Positions 24,518-31,763 of a stretch of DNA of 42,263 bases are shown here, piece after piece. The DNA comes from an uncultured Collinsella sp. Lineage in GTDB: Bacteria > Actinomycetota > Coriobacteriia > Coriobacteriales > Coriobacteriaceae. The stretch is taken from positions 1 through 42,263 of the forward strand of contig CABVAY010000017.1 in assembly GCA_902496455.1 (NCBI GenBank), read 5' to 3'. Made by a program: the position numbers and the translations under genes. How positions within the stretch are numbered: the stretch's first letter is position 1; the number at the start of each line of letters is the position of its first letter. The notes beneath the pieces were generated by a model that saw only the letters and a program-made list of their open reading frames with translations, did not search any database and was not told the origin of the DNA.

Positions 24518-25527
24518 GTGGCAAAACAGCGCGTTACGATCGCAGACGTCGCTCGAGAGGCGGGAACCTCGACGGCAAGCGTCTCGTATTACCTCAACGA
24601 CAAACGAGAAAAGCTTAGCGAGAAGACGCAGAACAAAATCGCGCGCGTCATTAAGGAACTCGGATACGTTCCCAACGCCCAAGCGCAGACGCTCTCCGGC
24701 AAGCAAACCCACGTCATCGCCATCATCATTTTGGATAACACCAACAAATGGGCGGGGCTCGTTCTCAATGGCATGGAGCAGGTCATGCTCCCCGCGGGCT
24801 ACCAGACGGTCGTTTGCACGAGCAACTTTAACCCCGAGACCGAGCTCATGTACGTCGACAAAATGCTCTCGCTGGGCGTCGATGGCTTTATCATCCAGCC
24901 CACGGCAAACTTCAAAGCCGTGCACGACCGCATTAGACGCGCCGGCAAGCCGGTCGTCTTTTTCGATGCGGCCATCTTAGCCCAGGTACCAGCTGGATCA
25001 AAACCAACCTCTACGACGGCGTGTACAACGCCACACAGGCGCTCCTCGATGCCGGCTACGAAGATTTCTTTTCCATTGCCGCCAACATGACCGAGATGCG
25101 CACCCGCATGGAGCGTTTTCAGGGGTATGCCGAGGCACTGGCCGCGAATGGGCAGCTCTACAAAGCGATTCCCATCGATCACAACAAGCCGTCAATCAAT
25201 GAGCTCACCGAATACTTTAAATTCAAGTTCAATCCCGCCAAGCGAACCCTTATCTTCGTGCAAAATCAGTGGGCACTTCCCCGTGTCTACAAGGCCCTCC
25301 AGCCCATGGCCCATCTGCTTCCGCAGCAAATCGGCCTTTTGGGACTCAACTGCGAAGACTGGACTAATCTCACCACACCGACCGTCTCCACCATCATCGA
25401 GCCCGTCGACCAAGAAGGTCGCGAAGCAGCCGAGATGCTGCTCGCCCTACTTGACGGAAGCAGCGAACCCGGCGAGCAGCGCATTCTCGAGTGCAAGCTC
25501 AACTGGCTCGACTCCACCTCGATCTAG
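24518..25527 (+). pseudogene. LacI-family regulator disrupted by a frameshift
   Basis: From GTG 24518 (AAGGAG 5 bases upstream) the frame gives a typical N-terminus: QRVTIADVAREAGTSTASVS, hinge and first half of the sugar-binding domain, to VVFFDA. At about 24965-24978 the good reading moves to another frame, which continues GTSWIKTNLYDGVYNATQ through VSTIIEPVDQEGREAAEM to the stop at 25527. A one-base loss (or equivalent indel) explains it; the joined protein would be about 335 residues, normal for the family. It is divergent from the PTS operon and is its obvious regulator. It could be a true mutation, phase-variable site or sequencing error. Confidence 0.85.
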
Positions 25528-25646
25528 ACCGCGGGACAAATGAATCAGTAGCGTCTATCCCAAATCTTGAGTATTTGTTCGACAGAACGGCCCCTGCCGG
25601 CTCCTGCTAGACTGGTAGATTCCCAACCGTCCATCCAGGAGCCTCA

Positions 25647-26630
25647 ATGTCGCGCAAGTCCACCTACAAGCAAGTACTTTCCATCGGCACCGCCGTGGTG
25701 CTGGGGTTTGCGCTGTTTACGGGATCGCTCGACGGAGCGCCCAAGCTGCTGTCGCCGCAAAGCGATGAGCAGGCGGCGGCTCTGGCCGAAAAACAAAACG
25801 AGAGTCCCAGCCGCACCGACGACGAGGCGGGCCTGGTCGCTCGGCTCGAATCGGGAACGGCGAGCTCCCCGGACCCTCAAAACGGCCAGGACCCTGACGA
25901 TGGTTCCGATTCCGCCGCGACCGACACCGATGACGACGTTTCCGCGGACAGTGCCGCCACCCCCATCGACGAGGTCGAAAATCCCGACCTCAACCGCGCC
26001 CGCGGTGTTTATCTCAGCAGCATTCCCGACTACGCCGGCAACCCCTACGTTGCCCTTCGCACCGACAGCACGCACCCGCTCGGCACACCATCATTCACGC
26101 TCGATGAATACGAGCGCGCTACAGAAGGGGGCTGCTTTAAGAAATTCTCCAAGCTCGACAGCCTGGGCCGCACTCGCAAGGCGCTCGCCTGTGTAGGCCC
26201 CGAGTCGCTCGGTCAAGGCGAGCGCGGCGATATCTCGCGTATCCATCCTGCCGGTTGGCACCAGCAGCGCTACGACTTTATTCCGGGCCAGAGCCTCTAC
26301 AACCGCTGCCACCTTATCGCCTGGTCGCTCTGCGGCGAAAACGCCAACCGCAAAAATCTCCTCACCGGCACGCGCTATCTCAACGAAACGGGCATGCTGC
26401 CGTTTGAGGAGCAGATTCTCGGCTACATCCGCGACACGGGCAACCATGTGCTCTACCGCGTCACGCCCATGTATAACGAAGAGGAACTTGTCTGCCGCGG
26501 CGTGCGCCTTGAGGCGCAATCGGTCGAGGACCACGGCAAGGCCCTCTGCTTCCACGTGTACTGCTACAACCTGCAGCCGCACGTGCAGATCGACTACGCC
26601 ACCGGCCGCAATCAGGCCTCGGGAGACTAG
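25647..26630 (+). CDS. Membrane-anchored/secreted DNA/RNA non-specific endonuclease (EndA-like)
   Basis: A 327-residue beta-beta-alpha-metal nuclease. An N-terminal hydrophobic segment (about 9-26) is a signal anchor or signal peptide, followed by an acidic Asp/Ser/Ala linker (about 38-112). The catalytic region is YNRCHLIAWSLCGENANRKN with likely general base His222 and metal-ligand Asn, then LLTGTRYLNETGMLPFE, characteristic of EndA/SPD1-type streptococcal nucleases. Such enzymes degrade extracellular DNA or process incoming DNA in transformation. AGGAG lies 6 bases before ATG 25647. No competence genes are adjacent. Cys residues (163, 182, 221, 229) may form disulphides. Confidence 0.9.
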   Translation: MSRKSTYKQVLSIGTAVVLGFALFTGSLDGAPKLLSPQSDEQAAALAEKQNESPSRTDDEAGLVARLESGTASSPDPQNGQDPDDGSDSAATDTDDDVSADSAATPIDEVENPDLNRARGVYLSSIPDYAGNPYVALRTDSTHPLGTPSFTLDEYERATEGGCFKKFSKLDSLGRTRKALACVGPESLGQGERGDISRIHPAGWHQQRYDFIPGQSLYNRCHLIAWSLCGENANRKNLLTGTRYLNETGMLPFEEQILGYIRDTGNHVLYRVTPMYNEEELVCRGVRLEAQSVEDHGKALCFHVYCYNLQPHVQIDYATGRNQASGD

Positions 26631-26687
26631 GGCCGACCAAGCTGCCCAAAACCTATAATGATCCGTTTTCCTCCGTCCCCCGGGGAT

Positions 26688-26723
26688 CAAAAGGGCCGCC
26701 CTGGATTGCCCAGAGCGGCCCTT
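26688..26723 (-). terminator. Intrinsic terminator of the EF-G-like gene
   Basis: On the minus strand: AAGGGCCGC with its perfect complement GCGGCCCTT and partial inner pairing, then TTTTGATC. It also faces the convergent nuclease gene. Confidence 0.85.
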
Positions 26724-26757
26724 GCATCGGCATGTATATTGCAGGCAAAATCACACG

Positions 26758-28833
26758 CTACTTGGCGCGACCCTCCTCATAGCGCTCGACCAGCTTGGCC
26801 TGAACGTCATAAGGCACCTGCTCGTAGCCAGCGGGCTTCATGGTAAAGTCGCCCGTGCCGCGCGTGATGGAGCGCAGGCGCGTCGAATAATCCGTCAGCT
26901 CGGCCAGCGGTGCCTGGGCAATGACCACGGTATCGCCGCGCTCATCGGTCTCCATGCCTGTCACGCGACCGCGCGAGGCCGAGATGTCGCCCATCACGGC
27001 GCCGGCGTAGCTCTCGGGAATAGTCACCGTGATTTCCTCGATGGGCTCCAGCACCACCGGGTCGGCATCGGCGCATGCCTTGCGCAGGCCGATGCGAGCC
27101 GCCGCGCGGAACGCCATCTCGTTGGAGTCGACGCTGTGATACGAGCCGTCGTACACAGCCACGCGAATGCCCGTGAGCGGGTAGCCGGCAATGATGCCGT
27201 CCTTCATGGTCTCCTGGACACCCTTGTCCACGGCGGGGATCAGCGAGCGCGGAATGCGGCCACCCACGACCTCATCCACAAACTCGTAGCCGTCGCTCGT
27301 GCCGTCGGGCCCAATAAGCGGCTCCACGCGCAGCCAGCAGTCGCCGTACTGACCGGCGCCACCGGTCTGCTTCTTGTGGCGACCCTGGGCGCTCGCCGTG
27401 CGGCGGATGGTCTCGCGATACGGAATGCGGATCGGCACGCTCTTGGCCACGACCTTGGTGCGATCCTCCAAACGGTTGAGCAGCACCGAAACCTGCGCCT
27501 CACCAACGGCGGAGATGATAGTCTGGCCCGTCTCCTCGTCACGATCGATGCTCATGGTCGGATCAGCCTTGCACGCCTTCTCGATAAACGTATAGAGCTT
27601 CTCTTCGTCGCCACGGTTCTCGGCCTCGATGGCAATGCGGTACTGCGAGTTGGGGAACTTAAACGCCGCAGCCTCGACCTTACCGGTAATGGAGAGCGTA
27701 TCGCCCGTCTCGGCCGCCAGCTTGGGCGCCACGATGATGTCGCCGGCATAGGCGTGACCGACCTCGGTCATGTCGCGGCCGCACATCACATACAGGTGGG
27801 CCAGACGATCGCTCTTGCGGGTACGCGCGTTGATCAGCTCAAGGCCCGGCTCAAGCGTGCCCGTCAGCACCTTGATAAAGCTGATGCGACCCTGCTGAGG
27901 ATCGGCCAGGGTCTTAAACACAAAGGCCACCGGGCGGTCATCGTCACTCGAGATCTTAAGCGAATCGCCGTCAATGAGCGGCATCTCGCCATAGTCGATC
28001 GGCGCCGGGAAGTACGTGGCGATGTCGTCCATCAGCGAGTTGACGCCCTGCTCCTTGATGCAATCGCCCGCAAAGACCGGCACAAAGATGCGCTCGGCGA
28101 TCGCCTTCGACAGCAGGCCTTCGAGCTCCTCCTGCGTCAGCGTCTCCTCGCCTTCCAAGTACTTCATCATCAGTTCGTCGTCAGCCTCGGCCACCAGCTC
28201 GCACAGATGGTCATGGGCCTCCTCGGCCTGGGCACGATACTCCTCGGGAATCTCCGACTCAACGGCCTCGGCGCCGTTGCAATGGCGCGCCTTCATGCGC
28301 ACCAGGTCGATGATGCCGTCAAAGTCCTCGCCCTCGCCCCAGGGAAGGGTCACGGCGCCCAGGCGCGTGCCAAAGCGCTCCTGCAGCAGGTCCATCGTGG
28401 TCGCAAAGCTGGCCTCGGGGCGCGACAGGCGGTTTACGAACACCGCACGCGCCAGGCGCAGGTCCTCGGCGGCATACCAGAGCTTAACCGTCGTAGGCTG
28501 CGGGCCGGCCTCGGCGTCGACCACAAACAGGGCCGTCTCGCAGACGCTCATCGCGGCAAAGGCGTCGCCGATAAAATCGGGGTAACACGGGGCATCGAGC
28601 ACATTGATGCGCGCGCCCTTCCAGTCGATCGGTGCAATGGTCGTCGAGATGGAAAATGCACGCTTGACCTCTTCGGGGTCATAGTCGAGCGTGGGCTTGG
28701 TGCCGTCGTGGCCGCCCAGGCGGGCGGTCTTGCCAGAAAGGTGGAGCATGGCCTCGGCGAGTGAAGTCTTGCCCACCCCGCCTTGGCCTACGAGCACCAC
28801 GTTCCTTACATTGCCGGTCTTGGGAGCACCCAT
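26758..28833 (-). CDS. Elongation factor G-like GTPase with altered G motifs
   Basis: A 691-residue protein with the five-domain EF-G layout: GTP domain, beta-barrel, domain III, domain IV (QTGGAGQYGDCWLRVEP, matching EF-G QSGGRGQYG) and domain V. G1 is intact (GQGGVGKT, 16-23). G3 reads DAPCYPDF (80-87) instead of DTPGHVDF, so the catalytic His is Tyr and the Gly is Cys. G4 reads NRLS (134-137) instead of NKMD. It belongs with the second EF-G type (actinobacterial FusA2-like), not the housekeeping factor; ribosome-dependent GTP hydrolysis is doubtful. ATG 28833 has AAGGAGG 5 bases upstream. It is monocistronic with a long leader. Confidence 0.9.
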   Translation of the reverse strand: MGAPKTGNVRNVVLVGQGGVGKTSLAEAMLHLSGKTARLGGHDGTKPTLDYDPEEVKRAFSISTTIAPIDWKGARINVLDAPCYPDFIGDAFAAMSVCETALFVVDAEAGPQPTTVKLWYAAEDLRLARAVFVNRLSRPEASFATTMDLLQERFGTRLGAVTLPWGEGEDFDGIIDLVRMKARHCNGAEAVESEIPEEYRAQAEEAHDHLCELVAEADDELMMKYLEGEETLTQEELEGLLSKAIAERIFVPVFAGDCIKEQGVNSLMDDIATYFPAPIDYGEMPLIDGDSLKISSDDDRPVAFVFKTLADPQQGRISFIKVLTGTLEPGLELINARTRKSDRLAHLYVMCGRDMTEVGHAYAGDIIVAPKLAAETGDTLSITGKVEAAAFKFPNSQYRIAIEAENRGDEEKLYTFIEKACKADPTMSIDRDEETGQTIISAVGEAQVSVLLNRLEDRTKVVAKSVPIRIPYRETIRRTASAQGRHKKQTGGAGQYGDCWLRVEPLIGPDGTSDGYEFVDEVVGGRIPRSLIPAVDKGVQETMKDGIIAGYPLTGIRVAVYDGSYHSVDSNEMAFRAAARIGLRKACADADPVVLEPIEEITVTIPESYAGAVMGDISASRGRVTGMETDERGDTVVIAQAPLAELTDYSTRLRSITRGTGDFTMKPAGYEQVPYDVQAKLVERYEEGRAK

Positions 28834-29007
28834 GATGACCTCCTTGCAGGGCCGCGCGCATTGCGCGACGCCAACGGGGAGAGTTCGCGGTCGGTGCCAT
28901 CCCGGGAGCAGCATGGTCGGCAGCCGAGCCGACTCACCCTCCAAATGTCCTATGCCACCACCCTACCCTCACGGGCGACCGTCCATGCACACCTTTCGGC
29001 ACACGTA

Positions 29008-29036
29008 TGAATACAGGCGGCGAGAGGAAGAGACAA
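29008..29036 (-). promoter_or_regulatory. Candidate promoter of the EF-G-like gene
   Basis: Minus strand: TTGTCT (29031-29036), 17-base spacer, TATTCA (29008-29013). This gives a leader of about 170 bases with a small CGCGC/GCGCG hairpin but no recognised riboswitch. The rest of 28834-29073 shows nothing else. Confidence 0.4.
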
Positions 29037-29073
29037 GCTTGTGAGGCGATTATTGAACCCCGCCGATGCAAAC

Positions 29074-29110
29074 AAAAAGCCGCCACAGACCGTAAGACCT
29101 GCGGCGGCTT
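29074..29110 (-). terminator. Terminator of the amino acid importer operon
   Basis: On the minus strand AGCCGCCGCAG pairs with CTGTGGCGGCT (one mismatch), 10-base loop, then TTTTTG. It lies 34 bases past the ATPase stop. Confidence 0.85.
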
Positions 29111-29143
29111 CGCCTCAATTAATAGTTGAGCAAATACCTGAGC

Positions 29144-29908
29144 CTATCCCTCGATACGGCTCAAAAACTCACGCGTGCGCTGCTCGCGCGGATGGTCGAT
29201 AACCTGCTCGGCGGGCCCCTCCTCGACAATACGACCGCCGTCCATAAAGACCACGCGATCGGCAACATCGCGCGCAAACTGCATTGCGTGGGTCACGATC
29301 ACCATCGTCATATTCTGCGCCGCAAGGTCTTTAATGACACGCAGCACCTCGGCCGTCAGCTCGGGATCGAGTGCCGAGGTCGGCTCGTCAAAGAACAGGA
29401 TCTCCGGGTCGAGCGCTAGGGCACGGGCAATACTCACGCGCTGTTGCTGACCGCCCGAAAGCTCACAAGGAACCTTGTTCTCGTTGCCCGTAAGCCCCAT
29501 CTGCGCGATCAACTCGCACGCACGTGCCTCTGCCTGCTCGCGCGGGCGCTTAAGAACGCGGATCGGCGCATCGGTGATGTTTTTCATCACGGTATAGTGC
29601 GGGAACAGATTGTAGTTCTGAAACACCAGGCCAAATCGCGAGCGCGCCTGCCTGGGCACATCGCCCTTCGCATAGACCGCGCCCGAACCCGCATCCGTCG
29701 CAACGGCAAGGTCGCCAAACGAGAGCGAGCCTCCGTCGAGCGTCTCGAGTAGCGTGGCACACCGCAGCAGCGTGGACTTGCCGCCACCCGAAGGCCCGAT
29801 AATCGCCACGACCTCGCCACGCTTCACCTCGAGCGAGATATCCTTGAGCACCTCATTGCCGCCAAACGCCTTACGTGCGTTTTCGATTTTCATCACTGAG
29901 TTAGTCAT
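29144..29908 (-). CDS. Polar amino acid ABC importer, ATP-binding subunit (GlnQ/HisP type)
   Basis: A 254-residue ATPase of the polar amino acid uptake family. Walker A GPSGGGKST (about 38-46), Q-loop FQNYNLFPH, signature LSGGQQQRVSIARAL, Walker B ILFFDEPTSALDPE and switch His VTHAMQFA are complete. It powers the permease encoded just upstream. ATG 29908 is chosen because it overlaps the permease stop by 8 bases (coupling); ATG 29893 is an alternative. The insert between the first lobe and the Q-loop (DAGSGAVYAKGDVPRQARSR) is a little longer than usual. Confidence 0.93.
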   Translation of the reverse strand: MTNSVMKIENARKAFGGNEVLKDISLEVKRGEVVAIIGPSGGGKSTLLRCATLLETLDGGSLSFGDLAVATDAGSGAVYAKGDVPRQARSRFGLVFQNYNLFPHYTVMKNITDAPIRVLKRPREQAEARACELIAQMGLTGNENKVPCELSGGQQQRVSIARALALDPEILFFDEPTSALDPELTAEVLRVIKDLAAQNMTMVIVTHAMQFARDVADRVVFMDGGRIVEEGPAEQVIDHPREQRTREFLSRIEG

Positions 29909-30554
29909 GATAGTAGTCCAGCTTCTTTTCGGCGGCGCCCAGCAGCATCTCGACCACAAAGTTAAAGACCCAGTAGATCAACGCCGCAATCGCAAACGGC
30001 ACCATGCTCACCTGCGAGGCGACCAGCGCCTTGGCCGTCGAGAACATCTCACCCACGCCAATGGCAAACGCCAGCGACGTGTCCTTGACCAGCGTGATGA
30101 TCTCGTTGCCCATCGCCGGCAGAATACGCTTGGCGACCTGCGGCATCACGATATACAGAAACGTCTGCACGCGCGAATAGCCCAGCACCTCGGCAGCCTC
30201 GTATTGACCACGCGGAATGGACTGCAAGCCCGAGCGATAGATCTCGGCAAAGTAGCCGGCATAGTTGATGATGAACGCCACGACGCACGCCGTCCACTTG
30301 GAATCGGGCGTGAGCGAAATGCCAAACACGTAGTACGGGGCAAAGTAGATGGCAAACATCTGCAGCATGAGCGGCGTACCGCGCATGACCGAAATGTAGA
30401 TGCGCGCAATCCAGCGAAGCGGCGCGATTTTGCTCATGCGCATAAACGCCACGGGGATTCCCAGCGGAATCGACCCCAGCAGTGTCAGCACAAACAACTG
30501 CAAACTGACCAAGAATCCCTGGCCAAGCATCTGCATCATGACCTGAATAGACAT
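29901..30554 (-). CDS. Polar amino acid ABC importer, permease subunit (GlnP/HisM type)
   Basis: A 217-residue membrane subunit with about five helices. The EAA-type cytoplasmic loop is present as YEAAEVLGYSRVQTFLYIVMPQVAKRILPAMGNE, which docks with the ATPase. The earlier part SVMRGTPLMLQMF and FIINYAGYFAEIYRSGLQSIP is characteristic of the HisMQ/GlnP class. ATG 30554 shares a base with the stop of the binding-protein gene (TAATG), so translation is coupled. A single permease gene suggests a homodimer. Confidence 0.93.
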   Translation of the reverse strand: MSIQVMMQMLGQGFLVSLQLFVLTLLGSIPLGIPVAFMRMSKIAPLRWIARIYISVMRGTPLMLQMFAIYFAPYYVFGISLTPDSKWTACVVAFIINYAGYFAEIYRSGLQSIPRGQYEAAEVLGYSRVQTFLYIVMPQVAKRILPAMGNEIITLVKDTSLAFAIGVGEMFSTAKALVASQVSMVPFAIAALIYWVFNFVVEMLLGAAEKKLDYYHD

Positions 30555-31414
30555 TACTTGAGCACCCAATTATCGAAAGATAGACCATAGCTTGAATACT
30601 TGTCGCACAGGTCCTTGACCGTGCCGTCCTCGTAGAGTGCCTTGAGCGACTCGGTCACGGCGTCGGCCGACTTGGTGTCGCCCTTCTTAAAGCCGACGGC
30701 GTAGTGCTCGCTGGACAGCGGCTCATCAAGCTGCGTATAAGCATCGGGCTTGGCGGCAAGCTGATACTGGGCAATCGAAAGGTCGCAAGCCACGGCATCG
30801 ACCGCGCCGCTCTCGAGCTGCATAAAGGCCGTGTTGTACTCGCCGATCGTGTCGAGCGTGGCAAACGTCGCCGCCAGATCCTTCTGGTCACCCTCGAGCA
30901 CATCCTGCGCAGCGGAATCGGTCTGAGTGATCACGGTCTTGCCAGCAAGATCGTCCCAGCTCTTGATGCCCGTATCCTTCTTTACCACCAGCACCTGCTC
31001 GTTGAGCATGTACGGCTCGGAGAACGTATAGTCATCCTCACGGCCCTCCATGGTAAAGCCGTTCCAGATGCAGTTGATGGCACCCGAGTTGAGCAGCGTA
31101 TCCTTGGCGTCCCAGTCGATGGCCTCGTATTTGACCTCCCAGCCCTGCTTATCGGCAACAGCCTTGGCCAGATCGAGATCAAAGCCGGTGTACTCGCCAT
31201 CGTCGCCCACAAAGCCGTACGGAGGATAGGACTTATCAAAGCCCACCACGAGCTTCTTGGACTCCGCAGCGCCCTTCACATCCTTGGCTGCAGCAGAACC
31301 GGCAGCGGAACCCTTACCGGCACCACCACCGCAGCCTACCAGGCCAAGACCTAGAACCGTAGCGAGCGAACCGGCTAGACCAACAAACTGACGACGAGAC
31401 ATATCGGTATTCAT
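30554..31414 (-). CDS. Polar amino acid ABC importer, substrate-binding lipoprotein
   Basis: A 286-residue binding protein of the SBP family 3 (glutamine/cystine type). The N-terminus MSRRQFVGLAGSLATVLGLG with lipobox LVGC gives a lipid-anchored Cys; the SRRQF start also looks like a Tat signal. The ligand domain follows: LVVGFDKSYPPYGFVGDDGEYTGFDLDLAKAVA, the family's pattern with acidic Asp contacts, then DTLLNSGAINCIWNGFTM and YMLNEQVLVVKKD. The exact amino acid cannot be told. ATG 31414 has AAGGGGG 7 bases upstream. It heads the operon under a clear promoter with nearby operator palindromes. Confidence 0.93.
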   Translation of the reverse strand: MNTDMSRRQFVGLAGSLATVLGLGLVGCGGGAGKGSAAGSAAAKDVKGAAESKKLVVGFDKSYPPYGFVGDDGEYTGFDLDLAKAVADKQGWEVKYEAIDWDAKDTLLNSGAINCIWNGFTMEGREDDYTFSEPYMLNEQVLVVKKDTGIKSWDDLAGKTVITQTDSAAQDVLEGDQKDLAATFATLDTIGEYNTAFMQLESGAVDAVACDLSIAQYQLAAKPDAYTQLDEPLSSEHYAVGFKKGDTKSADAVTESLKALYEDGTVKDLCDKYSSYGLSFDNWVLK

Positions 31415-31432
31415 GGTATTCCCCCTTGGTGG

Positions 31433-31452
31433 CACTTTAGTTAGGTAAAGTG
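31433..31452. promoter_or_regulatory. Operator palindrome of the amino acid importer
   Basis: CACTTTA and TAAAGTG, perfect 7-bp arms around GTTAGG. It lies between promoter and ribosome binding site. The inner 16 bases match the ilvE palindrome (1341-1356) at 13 positions. The half GGTAAAGTG (31444-31452) is also inverted at 31477-31485, 33 bases away centre to centre. Confidence 0.55.
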
Positions 31453-31470
31453 AGTCATGTAACGTTCAGA

Positions 31471-31499
31471 ATCATACACTTTACCTTGATAGAGTACAA
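31471..31499 (-). promoter_or_regulatory. Promoter of the amino acid importer operon
   Basis: Minus strand: TTGTAC (31494-31499), exactly 17 bases, TATGAT (31471-31476). The spacer ends with GGTAAAGTG, the complement of the operator half-site, so a bound regulator would cover the promoter. Transcription should start near 31464. Confidence 0.6.
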
Positions 31500-31505
31500 G
31501 GGAGG

Positions 31506-31656
31506 GTTTGCCCGGCGTGGGCGGGAAGCGGCGCGTAATTAAGTTTCCTGCTCTACAGTCCTGCGCAAGACGGAAAGCACATTAAGCGCTTTCCTTTGCG
31601 TGCGGAACTCGCGATAAACTTAATTACGCGCCGCTTCCCGCCCACGCCGGGCAAAC
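31506..31656. repeat. 151-bp giant palindrome with perfect 41-bp inverted arms
   Basis: Positions 31506-31546 and 31616-31656 are perfect inverted copies (41 bp, ending GTTTG.../...CAAAC outside and AAGTTT/AAACTT inside). The 69-base centre has its own stem (GGAAAGC/GCTTTCC with CGCAA/TTGCG outside), so the whole unit can fold into one long hairpin. It lies between divergent genes, where a terminator is not needed. No ORF and no obvious target-site duplication. A MITE-like element is the first guess. Confidence 0.85.
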
Positions 31657-31718
31657 ATCGTTGGACTTATCACTGACATGAAATGGGCGCTTGCATATCG
31701 TCTGCTAACTTGGCACGG

Positions 31719-31724
31719 TACAAT
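31719..31724 (+). promoter_or_regulatory. -10 element of the rRNA methyltransferase gene
   Basis: TACAAT, 40 bases before the start codon. TTGCAT at 31691 is too far for a normal -35. Weak support. Confidence 0.35.
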
Positions 31725-31763
31725 GCTTTCAGATTTCAATTTGTAAATTAGTGGGGTTAATTC

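Noticed and set aside
25528..25575. Possible GGGACA hairpin after the LacI pseudogene
   Set aside because: GGGACAA and TATCCC are present but no stable arms could be paired; likely chance.
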